Shown: positions 18,863 through 28,175, numbered from the stretch's first letter. The stretch: 64,000 nucleotides of DNA from Arthrobacter sp. Leaf337 (GCF_001423745.1 NZ_LMPC01000001.1:435923-499922); one strand, 5' to 3'. Numbers and translations: made by a program. The notes: generated by a model not told the origin, from the sequence alone.

Positions 18863-19809
18863 CGTTGACGGCTTTTCGGATCGAGTGCGTCGCGCAGGGC
18901 GTCGCCGAGCATGATGAAGCTCAGGACGGTGATGGACAGCGCGACGGCCGGATACAGCAGGATGGCCGGGTTGGTCCGGACTGAAGACCTGGCGGAGGCG
19001 ATGTCGTTACCCCAGGACATGATGCTTCCCGGCAGGCCGATGCCGATGAAGGACAGCGTGGCTTCCGCCACGATGAAAACACCGAGTTCCATGGTGGCCA
19101 GGACGATGATCGGCGCGAGTGCATTCGGCAGCACGTGCCGGACGAGCGAACCAAAGCGCGAGACGCCCAGCGAGCGGGCCGCCGTGACGAAGTCGGCATT
19201 ACGCACTTCAATGACCGCGCCGCGAGTGATGCGGGCCATCTGCGGCCAGCTGAGGACCACCAGGATCATCACCACGGTCCAGACGCCGCGGTTATCGCGC
19301 ATGAACGGAAGCTGCGAGACCACCAGGGCGCCCAGAATCAGCGGAATGGCAAAGAAGATGTCGCCAAGCCGGGCGATGACGGCGTCGAGCCAGCCGCCAT
19401 AGAAACCCGCGATGGCGCCGAGGGTGACACCGATGAGGAGGACGCAGATCACAGAGAAGACGCCCACCATCAGCGACGCCTGGGTGCCGTGGATGATGCG
19501 GGAGTACACGTCGCAGCCCTGGAAGGTGTAGCCGAGCGGATGCCCTGCCCCGGGAGCGCCGTCGGAGTTCGCCAGCTGGCAGTTGTCGTTCGGTGCCACC
19601 TGGGTGAAGAGGCCCGGAAAGAGCGCCACAATGATGATCAGCGCGATCATCACGGCGGAAATAATGAACAGCGGGCGACGGCGGAGCTTGCGCCAGGCGT
19701 CGGCCCAGAGGCTCAGCGGAGCCTGGTCTGCTTTGAGCGAGTCCGTTGCCAGCAGGGGGGTCTCCTCCACGGGGGCAACAAAGTGCTCGATTTCGCGATT
19801 AGTTTTCAT
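18859..19809 (-). CDS. Peptide-type ABC transporter permease (DppC/OppC-like)
   Basis: 316 residues. A cytoplasmic N terminus (about 50 residues) precedes the OppC_N helix LFIISAVMIALIIIVALFPG, then five more hydrophobic segments. The ATPase-contact loop is TAARSLGVSRFGSLVRHVLP. A Cys pair lies in the first extracellular loop (DNCQLAN and FQGCDVYSRI). The ATG at 19809 overlaps the end of the upstream permease gene by 11 nt; the open frame continues upstream to 19989 but inside that gene, so the internal ATG is preferred. Confidence 0.92.
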   Translation of the reverse strand: MKTNREIEHFVAPVEETPLLATDSLKADQAPLSLWADAWRKLRRRPLFIISAVMIALIIIVALFPGLFTQVAPNDNCQLANSDGAPGAGHPLGYTFQGCDVYSRIIHGTQASLMVGVFSVICVLLIGVTLGAIAGFYGGWLDAVIARLGDIFFAIPLILGALVVSQLPFMRDNRGVWTVVMILVVLSWPQMARITRGAVIEVRNADFVTAARSLGVSRFGSLVRHVLPNALAPIIVLATMELGVFIVAEATLSFIGIGLPGSIMSWGNDIASARSSVRTNPAILLYPAVALSITVLSFIMLGDALRDALDPKSRQR

Positions 19810-20728
19810 AACGGATCCTCGGATCAAGCCAGGCGTACAGCAAATCGACCAACAGGTTGGCAATAACGAAGACAAGCACCAGGACGCTGACAATCGCGAC
19901 GACGGTGGGGCCTTCGCTGCGGATAACGGCCTGGAACAGCTTCTGGCCAACTCCCGGGACATTGAAGATGCTCTCCGTGACGATGGCACCGCCCATCAGG
20001 CCGCCGAGGCTGGCGCCCAGGTAGGTGATGACCGGAATCATGGAGTTGCGCAGGATGTGCGTGACCACGACGCGGGGCCGCGAAAGGCCCTTGGCGGTGG
20101 CGGTGCGCACATAGTCGGCGTTCATGTTTTCGACCACCGATGCGCGCGTCAGCCGCAGGACGTAGGCGAACGAAACCAGGCCCAGTACGGTGGCCGGCAG
20201 GATCAGGTTGCCCCAGTCCGCGTTGGCTCCAACGGTGGGCTTGGCCCAGCCGAGCTGCACACCGATCAGCAGCTGGAGGACGAAGCCGAGTACGAAAGTG
20301 GGGATGGCGATGACCACGAGGGATGCGACGAGCACGGTGGCGTCGAAGAATTTCCCCTTGCGCAGTCCGGCAATGAGGCCGAAAGTCACGCCAAAGACAG
20401 TCTGGATGATGAGGGCTTCGACGGCCAGCATGACGGTGACCGGGAAAATCCGGCCGAGGGACGCCGCAATGGGCTGGCCGGTGAAGTCGACGCCGAGGTT
20501 GAAGGTGAACAGGTTCTTGAGGAAGAGCCCGTACTGCACCCAGAACGGCTGGTCGAGGTTGTACTGCTGGCGGAGCTGCGCGATGACCGCTTCGCTGGGC
20601 GGCCGGTCGCCGAACAGTGCCCGGATCGGGTCACCGGGGAGGGCGAAAACCATGAAGTAGACGAGCAGGGTGGTTCCGATGAACACCGGAATGATCTGCA
20701 GCAGGCGCCGGAGGATGTACTGGATCAC
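19799..20728 (-). CDS. Peptide-type ABC transporter permease (DppB/OppB-like)
   Basis: 309 residues with six transmembrane segments. The N terminus MIQYILRRLLQIIPVFIGTT and the following ALPGDPIRALFG are hallmarks of the DppB family. The ATPase-contact loop TATAKGLSRPRVVVTHILRN is near residue 200. It follows the substrate-binding-protein gene after a 134-nt gap containing a strong hairpin. It forms the membrane pore with the OppC-like partner. Confidence 0.94.
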   Translation of the reverse strand: MIQYILRRLLQIIPVFIGTTLLVYFMVFALPGDPIRALFGDRPPSEAVIAQLRQQYNLDQPFWVQYGLFLKNLFTFNLGVDFTGQPIAASLGRIFPVTVMLAVEALIIQTVFGVTFGLIAGLRKGKFFDATVLVASLVVIAIPTFVLGFVLQLLIGVQLGWAKPTVGANADWGNLILPATVLGLVSFAYVLRLTRASVVENMNADYVRTATAKGLSRPRVVVTHILRNSMIPVITYLGASLGGLMGGAIVTESIFNVPGVGQKLFQAVIRSEGPTVVAIVSVLVLVFVIANLLVDLLYAWLDPRIRYEN

Positions 20729-20800
20729 AGCAGCGTCTCCTGAGCGTTTGTGGGGCTAAGGGGGATCATGTAGGACAGCTTTCGTGCCGGTTCCAAGGCT

Positions 20801-20832
20801 ATGGGGGCCCGGCTTTGTGGCCGAACCCCCAT
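20801..20832. promoter_or_regulatory. Hairpin between solute-binding-protein gene and permease gene
   Basis: ATGGGGGCCCGGC (20801-20813) pairs with GGCCGAACCCCCAT (20819-20832) around TTTGT with one bulge. It lies just 3' of the binding-protein gene on the minus strand. Placement matches partial termination or 3'-end protection of the binding-protein mRNA. On the plus strand a TTTTT follows. Confidence 0.65.
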
Positions 20833-20862
20833 TAGCTTTTTGACGTGGATTTATTCTGCGGA

Positions 20863-22551
20863 CTACTTGGCGGTGATGGCCCAGTACTGCAGAACACCGT
20901 TCCAGCCAGCGTCAACGTTGCTGACGTTCTGGCTCCAGACGGCCTGGCGTGCGGAGTACCACAGCGGCAGGTTGGGGAGTTCCTCGAAGAGGATCTCCTG
21001 TGCTTCCGTGAACTTCTTGTTGGCGTCGTCCGTGGACTTGGCGCCCAAGCCTTCGGTGAGGAGCTTGTCGAACTCGGGGTTCGTGTAGCCCTCGTAGTTG
21101 GCGCTGGCACCGGTCTTCAGGAGCGGGCCGAGGAAGTTGTACAGCGACGGGTAGTCAGCCTGCCAGCCGGCGCGGGTCAGGCCGGGAAGGTCCTTGGCGG
21201 TGCGCAGCTTCAGGATTTCAGCGAACTTGGCGAACGGCTGGCCTTCGGCCTTGATTCCCAGGTTGTTCTTGAAGTTGTTGGCAACGGCGTCGATCCATTC
21301 CTTGTTGCCGCCGTCGGTGTTGTAGGCAAGCTGCAGGGTCTTGTCAGCGGGCCACGGGCTGATGGCGTCAGCCTTGGTCCACAGGTCCTTCGCCTTGGCG
21401 GCGTCGAACTTCAGGACCTCGGATCCGGCAACATTTTCGTTGTAGCCGTCAACAGCCGGTGAGGTGAAGTCCTTGGCCGGGATACGGGTGCCGGAGAAGA
21501 TGACCTTAGTGATCTCTTCGCGGTTGATGGCCATGGACAGCGCCTGGCGGCGGAGCTTGCCTGCTTCGCCCTGGAACTCGGGCAGGTAGCCCGGGATGTT
21601 CAGGGTGGAGTTGCCTGCGTACGGCTTGTTGAGGTGGTTCTCAGGGAAGTCCGTGGCGTAGGTCTTGAGGGCGTCCGTCGGCAGGACGTCCGTGACATCG
21701 AGGTTGTTGCCCTGGATGTCGGTGTAAGCCGGAGCCGGGTCGGTGTAGAACTTGAAGGTCACGCCGCCGTTCTTGGCAGCACGTGCACCCTGGTAGTCAG
21801 CGTTCTTGACCAGTTCGATCTGGCTGTCGTGCTGCCAGGCACCTTCCTTGGCCATCTTGTACGGGCCGTTGCCCACAGGGTTCTCGCCGAACTTCTTCGG
21901 GTCCTTGATGGCGTCAGCAGGCAGCGGCATGAAAGCGGAGTAGCCAAGGCGCAGCGGCCAGTCTGCTTCAGGCTGGGTCAGCTTGACCGTGATGGTGGAA
22001 TCGTCCTTCAGGGCCAGGCCTGAGAGGGTCTGTGCGGTGGGGGCCGGAACGTCGGTGTCCTTGCCATCCGCACCCTTCTCCGTCTTGGTGGCGCTGACCG
22101 CGTCATAGCCTTCGATGGATTCGAAGAAGCTGCTGTTGCTCTGGGCGTTGGTGCTCAAAGCGGCAAAGTTCCAGGCGTCAACGAAGCTCTTGGCGGTGAC
22201 TTCCTCGCCGTTGGTGAACTTGCTGCCGGACTTGACCTTGATGGTGTAGTTCTGGCCGTCCGGGGACTCAATGGACTCGGCCAGGGCGTCGACTGACTTG
22301 CCGCTCGGGTCGTAGCTCCGCAGGCCTTCGAACAGAAGCTCGACGACGCGGCCACCGTAGACTTCGCCGGTATCGGCGGGCATCAGGGGCTTCTGCGGCT
22401 CATTGCTGTACGCCGTGATGACCTTGTTGGGATCGCCGGCAGCCTGGCTGCTGCCACCGTTCGTGGAGCCGCCGCCGGCACCGCATCCGGTCAGGGCAAG
22501 GGCCGCGATGGCAACCATGCCCAGTGCTTTGGAAGTGCGCGAAAAACGCAT
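20863..22551 (-). CDS. Peptide-type ABC transporter substrate-binding lipoprotein (SBP_bac_5)
   Basis: 562 residues. Lipobox ALTGC follows a short signal peptide, then a Gly/Ser linker. Family 5 features include the segments YGGRVVELLFEGLRSYDPSG, a long central beta-rich region, and the C-terminal ANKKFTEAQEILFEELPNLP. The ATG at 22551 is chosen because GGAGG lies 6 nt upstream and the signal peptide starts there (MRFSRTSKALG); the open frame runs 29 codons further up without a plausible start. First gene of the operon. Substrate unknown: peptides, opines or glycosides are all possible in this family. Confidence 0.93.
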   Translation of the reverse strand: MRFSRTSKALGMVAIAALALTGCGAGGGSTNGGSSQAAGDPNKVITAYSNEPQKPLMPADTGEVYGGRVVELLFEGLRSYDPSGKSVDALAESIESPDGQNYTIKVKSGSKFTNGEEVTAKSFVDAWNFAALSTNAQSNSSFFESIEGYDAVSATKTEKGADGKDTDVPAPTAQTLSGLALKDDSTITVKLTQPEADWPLRLGYSAFMPLPADAIKDPKKFGENPVGNGPYKMAKEGAWQHDSQIELVKNADYQGARAAKNGGVTFKFYTDPAPAYTDIQGNNLDVTDVLPTDALKTYATDFPENHLNKPYAGNSTLNIPGYLPEFQGEAGKLRRQALSMAINREEITKVIFSGTRIPAKDFTSPAVDGYNENVAGSEVLKFDAAKAKDLWTKADAISPWPADKTLQLAYNTDGGNKEWIDAVANNFKNNLGIKAEGQPFAKFAEILKLRTAKDLPGLTRAGWQADYPSLYNFLGPLLKTGASANYEGYTNPEFDKLLTEGLGAKSTDDANKKFTEAQEILFEELPNLPLWYSARQAVWSQNVSNVDAGWNGVLQYWAITAK

Positions 22552-22647
22552 TCCGCCTCCTATGAGTTGTGGGAGTGAGAAGGGAAAGTCTTGTGCTTCC
22601 CCGCAGGCCGGGCACAGAGGTGTCCTGTGACGTGGCATACATAAGTG

Positions 22648-22656
22648 AGTAGCCTA
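22648..22656 (-). promoter_or_regulatory. Candidate promoter of the 20863-22551 binding-protein gene
   Basis: On the minus strand TAGGCTACT reads from 22656 to 22648, about 97 nt before the start codon. The identical 9-mer occurs upstream of the paralogous binding-protein gene (30063 to 30055), suggesting a shared -10 region. Confidence 0.4.
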
Positions 22657-22789
22657 ACCCCAAAATGTCCAGATGTTGGAACTCTGTTGCCAAACTGTAA
22701 CCCGGTCACAATTTGACCACTAGCGTCAACACTGGCGTATTTCAAGTCACACGTTACTCAGTGGTAGCCTACACCTGATGTGACGGATC

Positions 22790-24625
22790 TTACTCCACTC
22801 CACTCGCCAGCAGCTGTGCCCGTAGCTCCCGTCGCTCACGCTGTTTTTCGGGGTCCGGAAGGGGCACCGCGGCGAGCAGGCGCTGCGTGTAGGGTTCCTG
22901 CGGATTCCGGAGAATTTGGTCCCGAGTGCCCTGCTCAACGATTCTGCCCCGCTGCATCACGCAGATGCGGTCGGCCAGCACGTCGACCACCGCCAGGTCG
23001 TGCGTCACGAACAGGCAGGCGAAGCCGAGGTCTTTCTGGAGGTTCTGGAACAATTCAAGTACTTTTGCCTGCACCGACACGTCAAGTGCCGACGTCGGTT
23101 CGTCCGCAACCATCAGCTTCGGCTTGAGCGACAGTGCCCGGGCGATGCCCACGCGCTGCTTCTGGCCGCCGGACAGCTCGTGCGGATACCGGTTGCGGTA
23201 ACTCCTGGGCAGCTCGACCTGGTCAAGGAGCGCCTCGATCCGCTTCTGCAGCCCGCTTCCCTTGGCCTCCCCGGCAAGGAACATGGGTTCGCCGATGCTC
23301 TCGCCGATCGGAAGGCGCGGATTCAACGACGACGACGGGTCCTGGAACACCATGCCGATGTGCCGCCGGACATGGTGCAGCTGCCTGCCGTTCTTCTTGG
23401 CGGCTGAAATGTCCTGGCCCACCACCCGCATGGTGCCTGCTGCGACGGGAAGCAACCCCACGGCTGCGCGGCCGATTGTGGTCTTACCGGAGCCCGATTC
23501 GCCTACGAGTCCCACCACCTGGCCCGGGTAGATCACGAGGTTTGCACCCTCCACGGCCCTGAAGGCAGGCACGCGGCCCTGTTTGGGGTATTCGATGGCC
23601 ACATCAGTCAGTTCGAGGACCGGCTCGCCCTGGGGCCGTTCCGCGGCAGCAGCAGCCAGCGCCGCAGCGTTCTCCCGCTCGCGCCGAACCAGTTCGTCAT
23701 GCTCCACCGATTCCAGCTCGGCGTGGGTGGCGGCCGCCAGCGCGGCGGTAACGTCGACTTCTTCGCCGTGCTCCGCTCCGCCCTGGCCAAGGTGCGGCAC
23801 CGCCGCCAGCAATGCCTGCGTGTATTCGTGCCGGGGGTTCCGGAAGACCTGCTCGGCCGTTCCGGTTTCGACAATCAGGCCCCGCCGCATGACGGCGATC
23901 CGGTCGGCGAGGTCCGCCACCACGCCCATGTCGTGGGTGATCAGCACAATCGCGCTGTCCAGCTTGTTCCGCAGATTGCGCATGAGGTCCAGGATCTCGG
24001 CCTGGACAGTGACATCCAAGGCCGTGGTGGGCTCGTCGGCAATCAACAGCTTGGGGTCGCAGGACAGCGACTGCGCAATCATGGCCCGTTGCCGCTGGCC
24101 GCCCGACAGCTGGTGCGGGTAGGACTTGAACGCCTTCTCCGGGTCCGGTAGTTCCACCAGTTCCAGCATCCGCAGGGCACGTTCCTTGGCCTGTTCGGGT
24201 GAAACTTCGTTATGCAGCCGCACTGTCTCCACGATCTGCGCCCCGACCGTGTAGACCGGGTTGAGTGCGGTCATGGGCTCCTGGAAGATCACGGCCACGT
24301 CCTTGCCGCGGACTTCCCGGATGTTGGCCGCGCTGGCACCGAGGAGCTCTTTGCCGGAGAGGCGGACGCTGCCGGATACCCGGCTGTTACTGGGCAGGAG
24401 GCCCAGGAGGGCCATGGAACTGGCGCTCTTGCCCGAACCGGACTCCCCCACGATGGCCAGGACTTCGCCGGCCCTGACCTCATAGTTCAGGCCGATGGCC
24501 GCGGGCACCCATTTCTTGTCCACTCCAAAGTCCACGCTGAGGTCGCGGACCTCGAGTACAACAGCGCCCTTGGCGGGTTCCTGCCCCGGGGCGGTGTCCT
24601 GGTGGGGGGTGATGTTGTCAGTCAT
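22790..24625 (-). CDS. Peptide-type ABC transporter, fused double ATP-binding protein
   Basis: 611 residues. Domain 1: [45 protein letters not shown]. Linker of about 50 residues rich in Ala/Glu. Domain 2: [45 protein letters not shown]. The C terminus carries the oligopeptide-transporter ATPase tail (QEPYTQRLLAAVPLPDP). It likely serves the permease pair at 25357-27995 and the binding protein at 28176, from which it is separated by a gene on the other strand, so it must have its own promoter in the 77-nt gap before 24703. Confidence 0.92.
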   Translation of the reverse strand: MTDNITPHQDTAPGQEPAKGAVVLEVRDLSVDFGVDKKWVPAAIGLNYEVRAGEVLAIVGESGSGKSASSMALLGLLPSNSRVSGSVRLSGKELLGASAANIREVRGKDVAVIFQEPMTALNPVYTVGAQIVETVRLHNEVSPEQAKERALRMLELVELPDPEKAFKSYPHQLSGGQRQRAMIAQSLSCDPKLLIADEPTTALDVTVQAEILDLMRNLRNKLDSAIVLITHDMGVVADLADRIAVMRRGLIVETGTAEQVFRNPRHEYTQALLAAVPHLGQGGAEHGEEVDVTAALAAATHAELESVEHDELVRRERENAAALAAAAAERPQGEPVLELTDVAIEYPKQGRVPAFRAVEGANLVIYPGQVVGLVGESGSGKTTIGRAAVGLLPVAAGTMRVVGQDISAAKKNGRQLHHVRRHIGMVFQDPSSSLNPRLPIGESIGEPMFLAGEAKGSGLQKRIEALLDQVELPRSYRNRYPHELSGGQKQRVGIARALSLKPKLMVADEPTSALDVSVQAKVLELFQNLQKDLGFACLFVTHDLAVVDVLADRICVMQRGRIVEQGTRDQILRNPQEPYTQRLLAAVPLPDPEKQRERRELRAQLLASGVE

Positions 24626-24702
24626 GACGGGTTCCCTTCCGCCCGGGCCGCCACTGCACAGGAGATTAGTGCTGCGGCCTGGAATCCTGAATTATTAGGG
24701 GC

Positions 24703-25332
24703 ATGAGCAGTGTGCCGCACGCCGGAAATGTTGAAGTATTCAAAGCCCCGACGAACAAATGGTTCGCGTGGCTCTCCTGGCTGGTCGCGGCGCTTGGCCT
24801 CGTCGTCACCGCGGCCGCCGGAGGCCCGGCCGCCCTCCTGGGGGCAGGCCCGCTGCTGCTGATCGGCTTTCTCGGCTGGCTGCTGTTCTGGATGCCTTCG
24901 GTGGTGGTTCACGACGCCGGCATCACCTTGGAGAATCCGTTCCGCTCCGTTAACGTCCCCTGGGCTGCCCTGGTCAATGTTGATACCCGGTACGCCTTGA
25001 CGCTGGTCACGCCGGCCGGGAGCTACGTTTCCTGGGCTGCACCGGCGCCGGGCATCTGGGGCGGCCGGAACGCCCGTCCTGAGGATCTCAAGGGCCTTCC
25101 TTCCGCCACGTACGGGCCGGGAAAGTCCGTGCGCCCCGGCGACCTGAAAACCACTGATTCCGGCCAGGCGGCCCGGCTGGTCCGCGGACGCTGGGAACAG
25201 CTGGTCGAAGCTGGCTCCCTGGACGCAGGAAATGCCGAAACGACGGCCGTCAGGGTGACGTTCCGCTGGCCGGCGGTTGCAGCCACCGCCGTGCTGCTGG
25301 CCGCCAGCTACTGGGCCGTTGCAGTTCCTTAG
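24703..25332 (+). CDS. PH-domain-containing membrane protein
   Basis: 209 residues. Two hydrophobic segments near the N terminus (LSWLVAALGLVVTAAAGG and a second around LLLIGFLGWLLFWMPSVVV) are followed by a beta-rich bacterial PH-like domain (VHDAGITLENPFRSVNVPWAALVNVDTRYAL in outline), then a charged region and a final C-terminal helix (AATAVLLAASYWAVAV). The layout resembles the CFP6/low-molecular-weight-antigen-6 type PH proteins of actinobacteria. It lies on the opposite strand inside an otherwise contiguous peptide-transporter operon. Function unknown. Confidence 0.75.
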   Translation: MSSVPHAGNVEVFKAPTNKWFAWLSWLVAALGLVVTAAAGGPAALLGAGPLLLIGFLGWLLFWMPSVVVHDAGITLENPFRSVNVPWAALVNVDTRYALTLVTPAGSYVSWAAPAPGIWGGRNARPEDLKGLPSATYGPGKSVRPGDLKTTDSGQAARLVRGRWEQLVEAGSLDAGNAETTAVRVTFRWPAVAATAVLLAASYWAVAVP

Positions 25333-25356
25333 GGCGGATGCCCGGACAGGCCGCAT

Positions 25357-26457
25357 TCAGTCGCCCGCAGACCCGTCGGCTGCGGCAGCCGGCGCCTTGG
25401 CCGGTTCCCCGGACTGCTGAGTGTCCCTGGCCTTCTTGGCGTTGAACTTCTTCTGCCTTGGATCGAATGCGTCCCGGAGACCGTCGCCGATGAAGTTGAT
25501 GCTCAGGCAGATCAGGACAATGAAAATGCCAGGGAACCAGAACAGCCATGGCCGGGTGGAGAATGCCTCCTGGTTTTGCGAGATGAGCAGGCCCAGCGAA
25601 GTGTCCGGGGATTTCACGCCGACACCGAGGTAGCTCAGGGCCGTTTCCAGGAGGATGGCAGCGGACATTGTCAGCGTCACGTTAACGATCAGCACACCGA
25701 TGGCGTTGGGCAGGATGTGCTTGAAAATGATCCGCGCATTGCTGGCTCCCGAGATGCGGGCTGCATCAACAAACTCGCGTTCGCGCAGGGTGAGGAACTC
25801 ACCGCGCATCAGCCGGGCCAGGCCTACCCAGCTGACGAGGCCCAGGAAGATTCCCAGGATCAGGATGCCGTTGCTGGCAGCGAATCCCGAAAACCAGCCG
25901 CCTTGGTCCCTGCGGTTGACGCTCTGAGCCACGACGGCGGCGAGGAGCAGCACCGGGATGATGATGATGACGTCGGTGATCCGCATCAGCACCGCTTCCA
26001 CCCAGCCCCGGAAGTATCCGGACAGTCCGCCCACTACCGTGCCCAGCAGGCCGGCGATCGTCCCGATCAGGAGCATGATGATGATGGACTGCTGTGCTCC
26101 GCGCATGGTCATGGCGAACAGGTCCCGGCCGATCCTGTCCTGCCCGAACGGGTGTTCGCCCCAGGCAGGCGGCCACAGCGACGCCGTCGGAACGCCGTCG
26201 TTGACCAGCGGCGAGACATCCAGGTGGTCATATTTCCACCAGCCCGGGATCCCGGCCCAGCCCACAGACGTGAAGGCCATCAGGAAGATGACGGCGAAAA
26301 TGAACAGGCCGACGAGGGCTCCGGTGTGCCCCAGGAACCGCTTGCGGACAATCTGCCCCTGGCTCAGCCCCTTCGCCTCCGGCTCGTAGGATGAGCCCGG
26401 CTGCCTGGAATGTGCGTGCTCGGCGAGGAATTCTTCCTGCTGGGTTGGCTGGCTCAT
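25357..26457 (-). CDS. Peptide-type ABC transporter permease (DppC/OppC-like)
   Basis: 366 residues, somewhat longer than usual because of a 45-residue N-terminal cytoplasmic extension and an Ala-rich C-terminal tail. Six hydrophobic segments are visible, the first LVGLFIFAVIFLMAF. HPFGQDRIGRDLFAMTMRGA is the canonical DppC loop, and DAARISGASNARIIFKHILP is the ATPase-contact loop. Starts 4 nt inside the end of the larger permease gene. Converges on the PH-domain gene with a 24-nt gap. Confidence 0.93.
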   Translation of the reverse strand: MSQPTQQEEFLAEHAHSRQPGSSYEPEAKGLSQGQIVRKRFLGHTGALVGLFIFAVIFLMAFTSVGWAGIPGWWKYDHLDVSPLVNDGVPTASLWPPAWGEHPFGQDRIGRDLFAMTMRGAQQSIIIMLLIGTIAGLLGTVVGGLSGYFRGWVEAVLMRITDVIIIIPVLLLAAVVAQSVNRRDQGGWFSGFAASNGILILGIFLGLVSWVGLARLMRGEFLTLREREFVDAARISGASNARIIFKHILPNAIGVLIVNVTLTMSAAILLETALSYLGVGVKSPDTSLGLLISQNQEAFSTRPWLFWFPGIFIVLICLSINFIGDGLRDAFDPRQKKFNAKKARDTQQSGEPAKAPAAAADGSAGD

Positions 26458-27995
26458 GCCTTAATCCTTACGCGGGGATCGAGTGCGGAATACGCAAGGT
26501 CTGCAATCAGGTTGAACACCATAGCGGTTACAGCCACGCAGACGAAGACTCCCATCACGGGGTTCGGGTCAGTGTGCATGATGCCGTCCAGGAAAAGGAA
26601 CCCCATGCCGCGGACGGAGAACACGGTCTCCGTGATGACGGCACCGCCTATGAGCGCCCCGATATCAAACGCCACGATCGTTGCGATCGGAATCAGCGCA
26701 TTACGGAACGCGTGGCCCATCACCACGGACCTTTCGGAGAGCCCCTTGGCCCGGGCCGTCCGGATGTAGTCCATATTCATGATTTCCAGCATCGAGGACC
26801 TGGTGAACCGCGTGTAGCTTGCCAGCGAAACAAGGATGAGGGCCATGGTGGGAAGAATCAGGTGGGTGAAAGTGTCCAGGGTCAGGACCCAGAAGTCACC
26901 TTGGATATTAGGGGTGCCCGCACCGATGGTTGCGATCGGCCTGCCCCGGACCCGGCTGTTGCTGAAGTAGCTGGGCCAGGCTTGCATGAAGCGGTCCATC
27001 AGGATGAGTCCGCCCACCAGGAAGGCAGTGATGCCGGCAGCCCGCATCGACTGGCCGCGGTCGTAGCCGCCCATCAGGAAGCCCGTTCCCACGCCCACCC
27101 CGATTGTGGCGATGCCCAGCAACACGATCATGACCGCCGTCGCCTGGTTGAGAAGCGGCTGGACAGCGAAGTATGCGACGACGCCGAGTGCCACCACGAT
27201 GAGCGATGCCTGGAGCGCCTTCCTGTTTTTGAGTCCTGCCACCAGGAGTGTCACGGCGAAGGCGATGCCAACCCCGGCAATCGCAATGACCACCGGACCA
27301 AGGCCGGGATTCCGGAACCACTGGACCAGGGAGAAGTAGATCAGGATGAGGCTGACTGCAAGGAACACGATGCCGCCCGAGACAAGCCTGCGGCGGGCCG
27401 CTCCGCCCACGGCAACGGCAACGATCAGGCCCGCGACGGCGCCGATGCCCAATGCCACCGGCAGCGGTATTTCGGGATTGCGGAGAAAATCGTTGAAACC
27501 GATGGCCCCGTATTCCTTCAACAGCACTGCAACCCAGAAGATCGGGAGGGAGAAAAACAGGAAGGCCATGAACGTCACGCCGTAGTCCAGGGCGCTGTAC
27601 TGCCGCAGTGCCGTAATAATACCGAGGGCAATACCGATGAGGATGGCGAGGATCGTGGCGCCGGTGACGAGTGTCAGGGTTTGCACCAGCGCGAAACCCA
27701 GGGCTTCGGTGATTGGCTGTCCCGCAATGTTCTTGCCGAGGTCGCAGGAACCGCCGAAGGGAACCAGGCACCTGGCCGCTCCGCTGAGCCATTTGAAGTA
27801 CCTGAGCGGGGCGGGCGTATCCAGGTCAAGGAGCTGGCTGCGGGAGTCCATGAGCTGTTGTTTGTTCGGGGCGCTGCTGGCGCGGAATTCCTCCAGTGGA
27901 TCCCCTGACGACGCTGTCAGGAGGTACACGAGGAATGAAGCTCCGAGAAGAATGAGTGCGGCAGTGATCAGCCGCCTGACGATGTACGTCACCAT
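26454..27995 (-). CDS. Peptide-type ABC transporter permease (DppB-like) with an extra six-helix insertion
   Basis: 513 residues, versus about 310-340 for ordinary DppB proteins. The N terminus (MVTYIVRRLITAALILLGAS) and residues 100-175 match a normal DppB, and residues 370-513 contain the remaining permease core with the ATPase-contact loop RTARAKGLSERSVVMGHAFR. Between them, about residues 178-340 hold six further hydrophobic segments (about 178-197, 206-226, 232-253, 263-280, 287-308 and 319-334). An even number of extra helices would preserve topology. The frame is continuous with no sign of a frameshift. Two Cys lie in the first outer loop (ARCLVPF, GGSCDLG). Confidence 0.9.
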   Translation of the reverse strand: MVTYIVRRLITAALILLGASFLVYLLTASSGDPLEEFRASSAPNKQQLMDSRSQLLDLDTPAPLRYFKWLSGAARCLVPFGGSCDLGKNIAGQPITEALGFALVQTLTLVTGATILAILIGIALGIITALRQYSALDYGVTFMAFLFFSLPIFWVAVLLKEYGAIGFNDFLRNPEIPLPVALGIGAVAGLIVAVAVGGAARRRLVSGGIVFLAVSLILIYFSLVQWFRNPGLGPVVIAIAGVGIAFAVTLLVAGLKNRKALQASLIVVALGVVAYFAVQPLLNQATAVMIVLLGIATIGVGVGTGFLMGGYDRGQSMRAAGITAFLVGGLILMDRFMQAWPSYFSNSRVRGRPIATIGAGTPNIQGDFWVLTLDTFTHLILPTMALILVSLASYTRFTRSSMLEIMNMDYIRTARAKGLSERSVVMGHAFRNALIPIATIVAFDIGALIGGAVITETVFSVRGMGFLFLDGIMHTDPNPVMGVFVCVAVTAMVFNLIADLAYSALDPRVRIKA

Positions 27996-28103
27996 GGTGG
28001 AAAGCCTCTATATCCGGGCCCGGGATCTCGCCGGGCCCATCGCAGAATCTGTCCGGATTCCCGACTGAGGTGCGCGGAAACCCGGCAGAATGCCGGTGGT
28101 GCC

Positions 28104-28149
28104 GGAGAAGGCGCCGGGACGTTGGTGCATTTGTCCCGGCGCCTTCTCC
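28104..28149. promoter_or_regulatory. Hairpin between solute-binding-protein gene and permease gene
   Basis: GGAGAAGGCGCCGGGAC (28104-28120) pairs perfectly with GTCCCGGCGCCTTCTCC (28133-28149) across a 12-nt loop. A second small hairpin (CCGGCA/TGCCGG) lies at 28082-28096. Both sit between the binding-protein stop and the permease start on the minus strand. Confidence 0.8.
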
Positions 28150-28175
28150 TGCTGTTCACTCGCTGAGCGGGGGCT

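Noticed and set aside
17204..18868. Plus-strand open frame of 554 codons opposite the fused OppDF gene
   Set aside because: Antisense shadow with His/Arg/Gly-biased composition; the minus strand carries two perfect ATPase domains.
26391..27908. Plus-strand open frame of 505 codons opposite the large DppB permease
   Set aside because: Biased toward Asp/His/Gly/Gln with no motif; the minus strand encodes a clear membrane protein.
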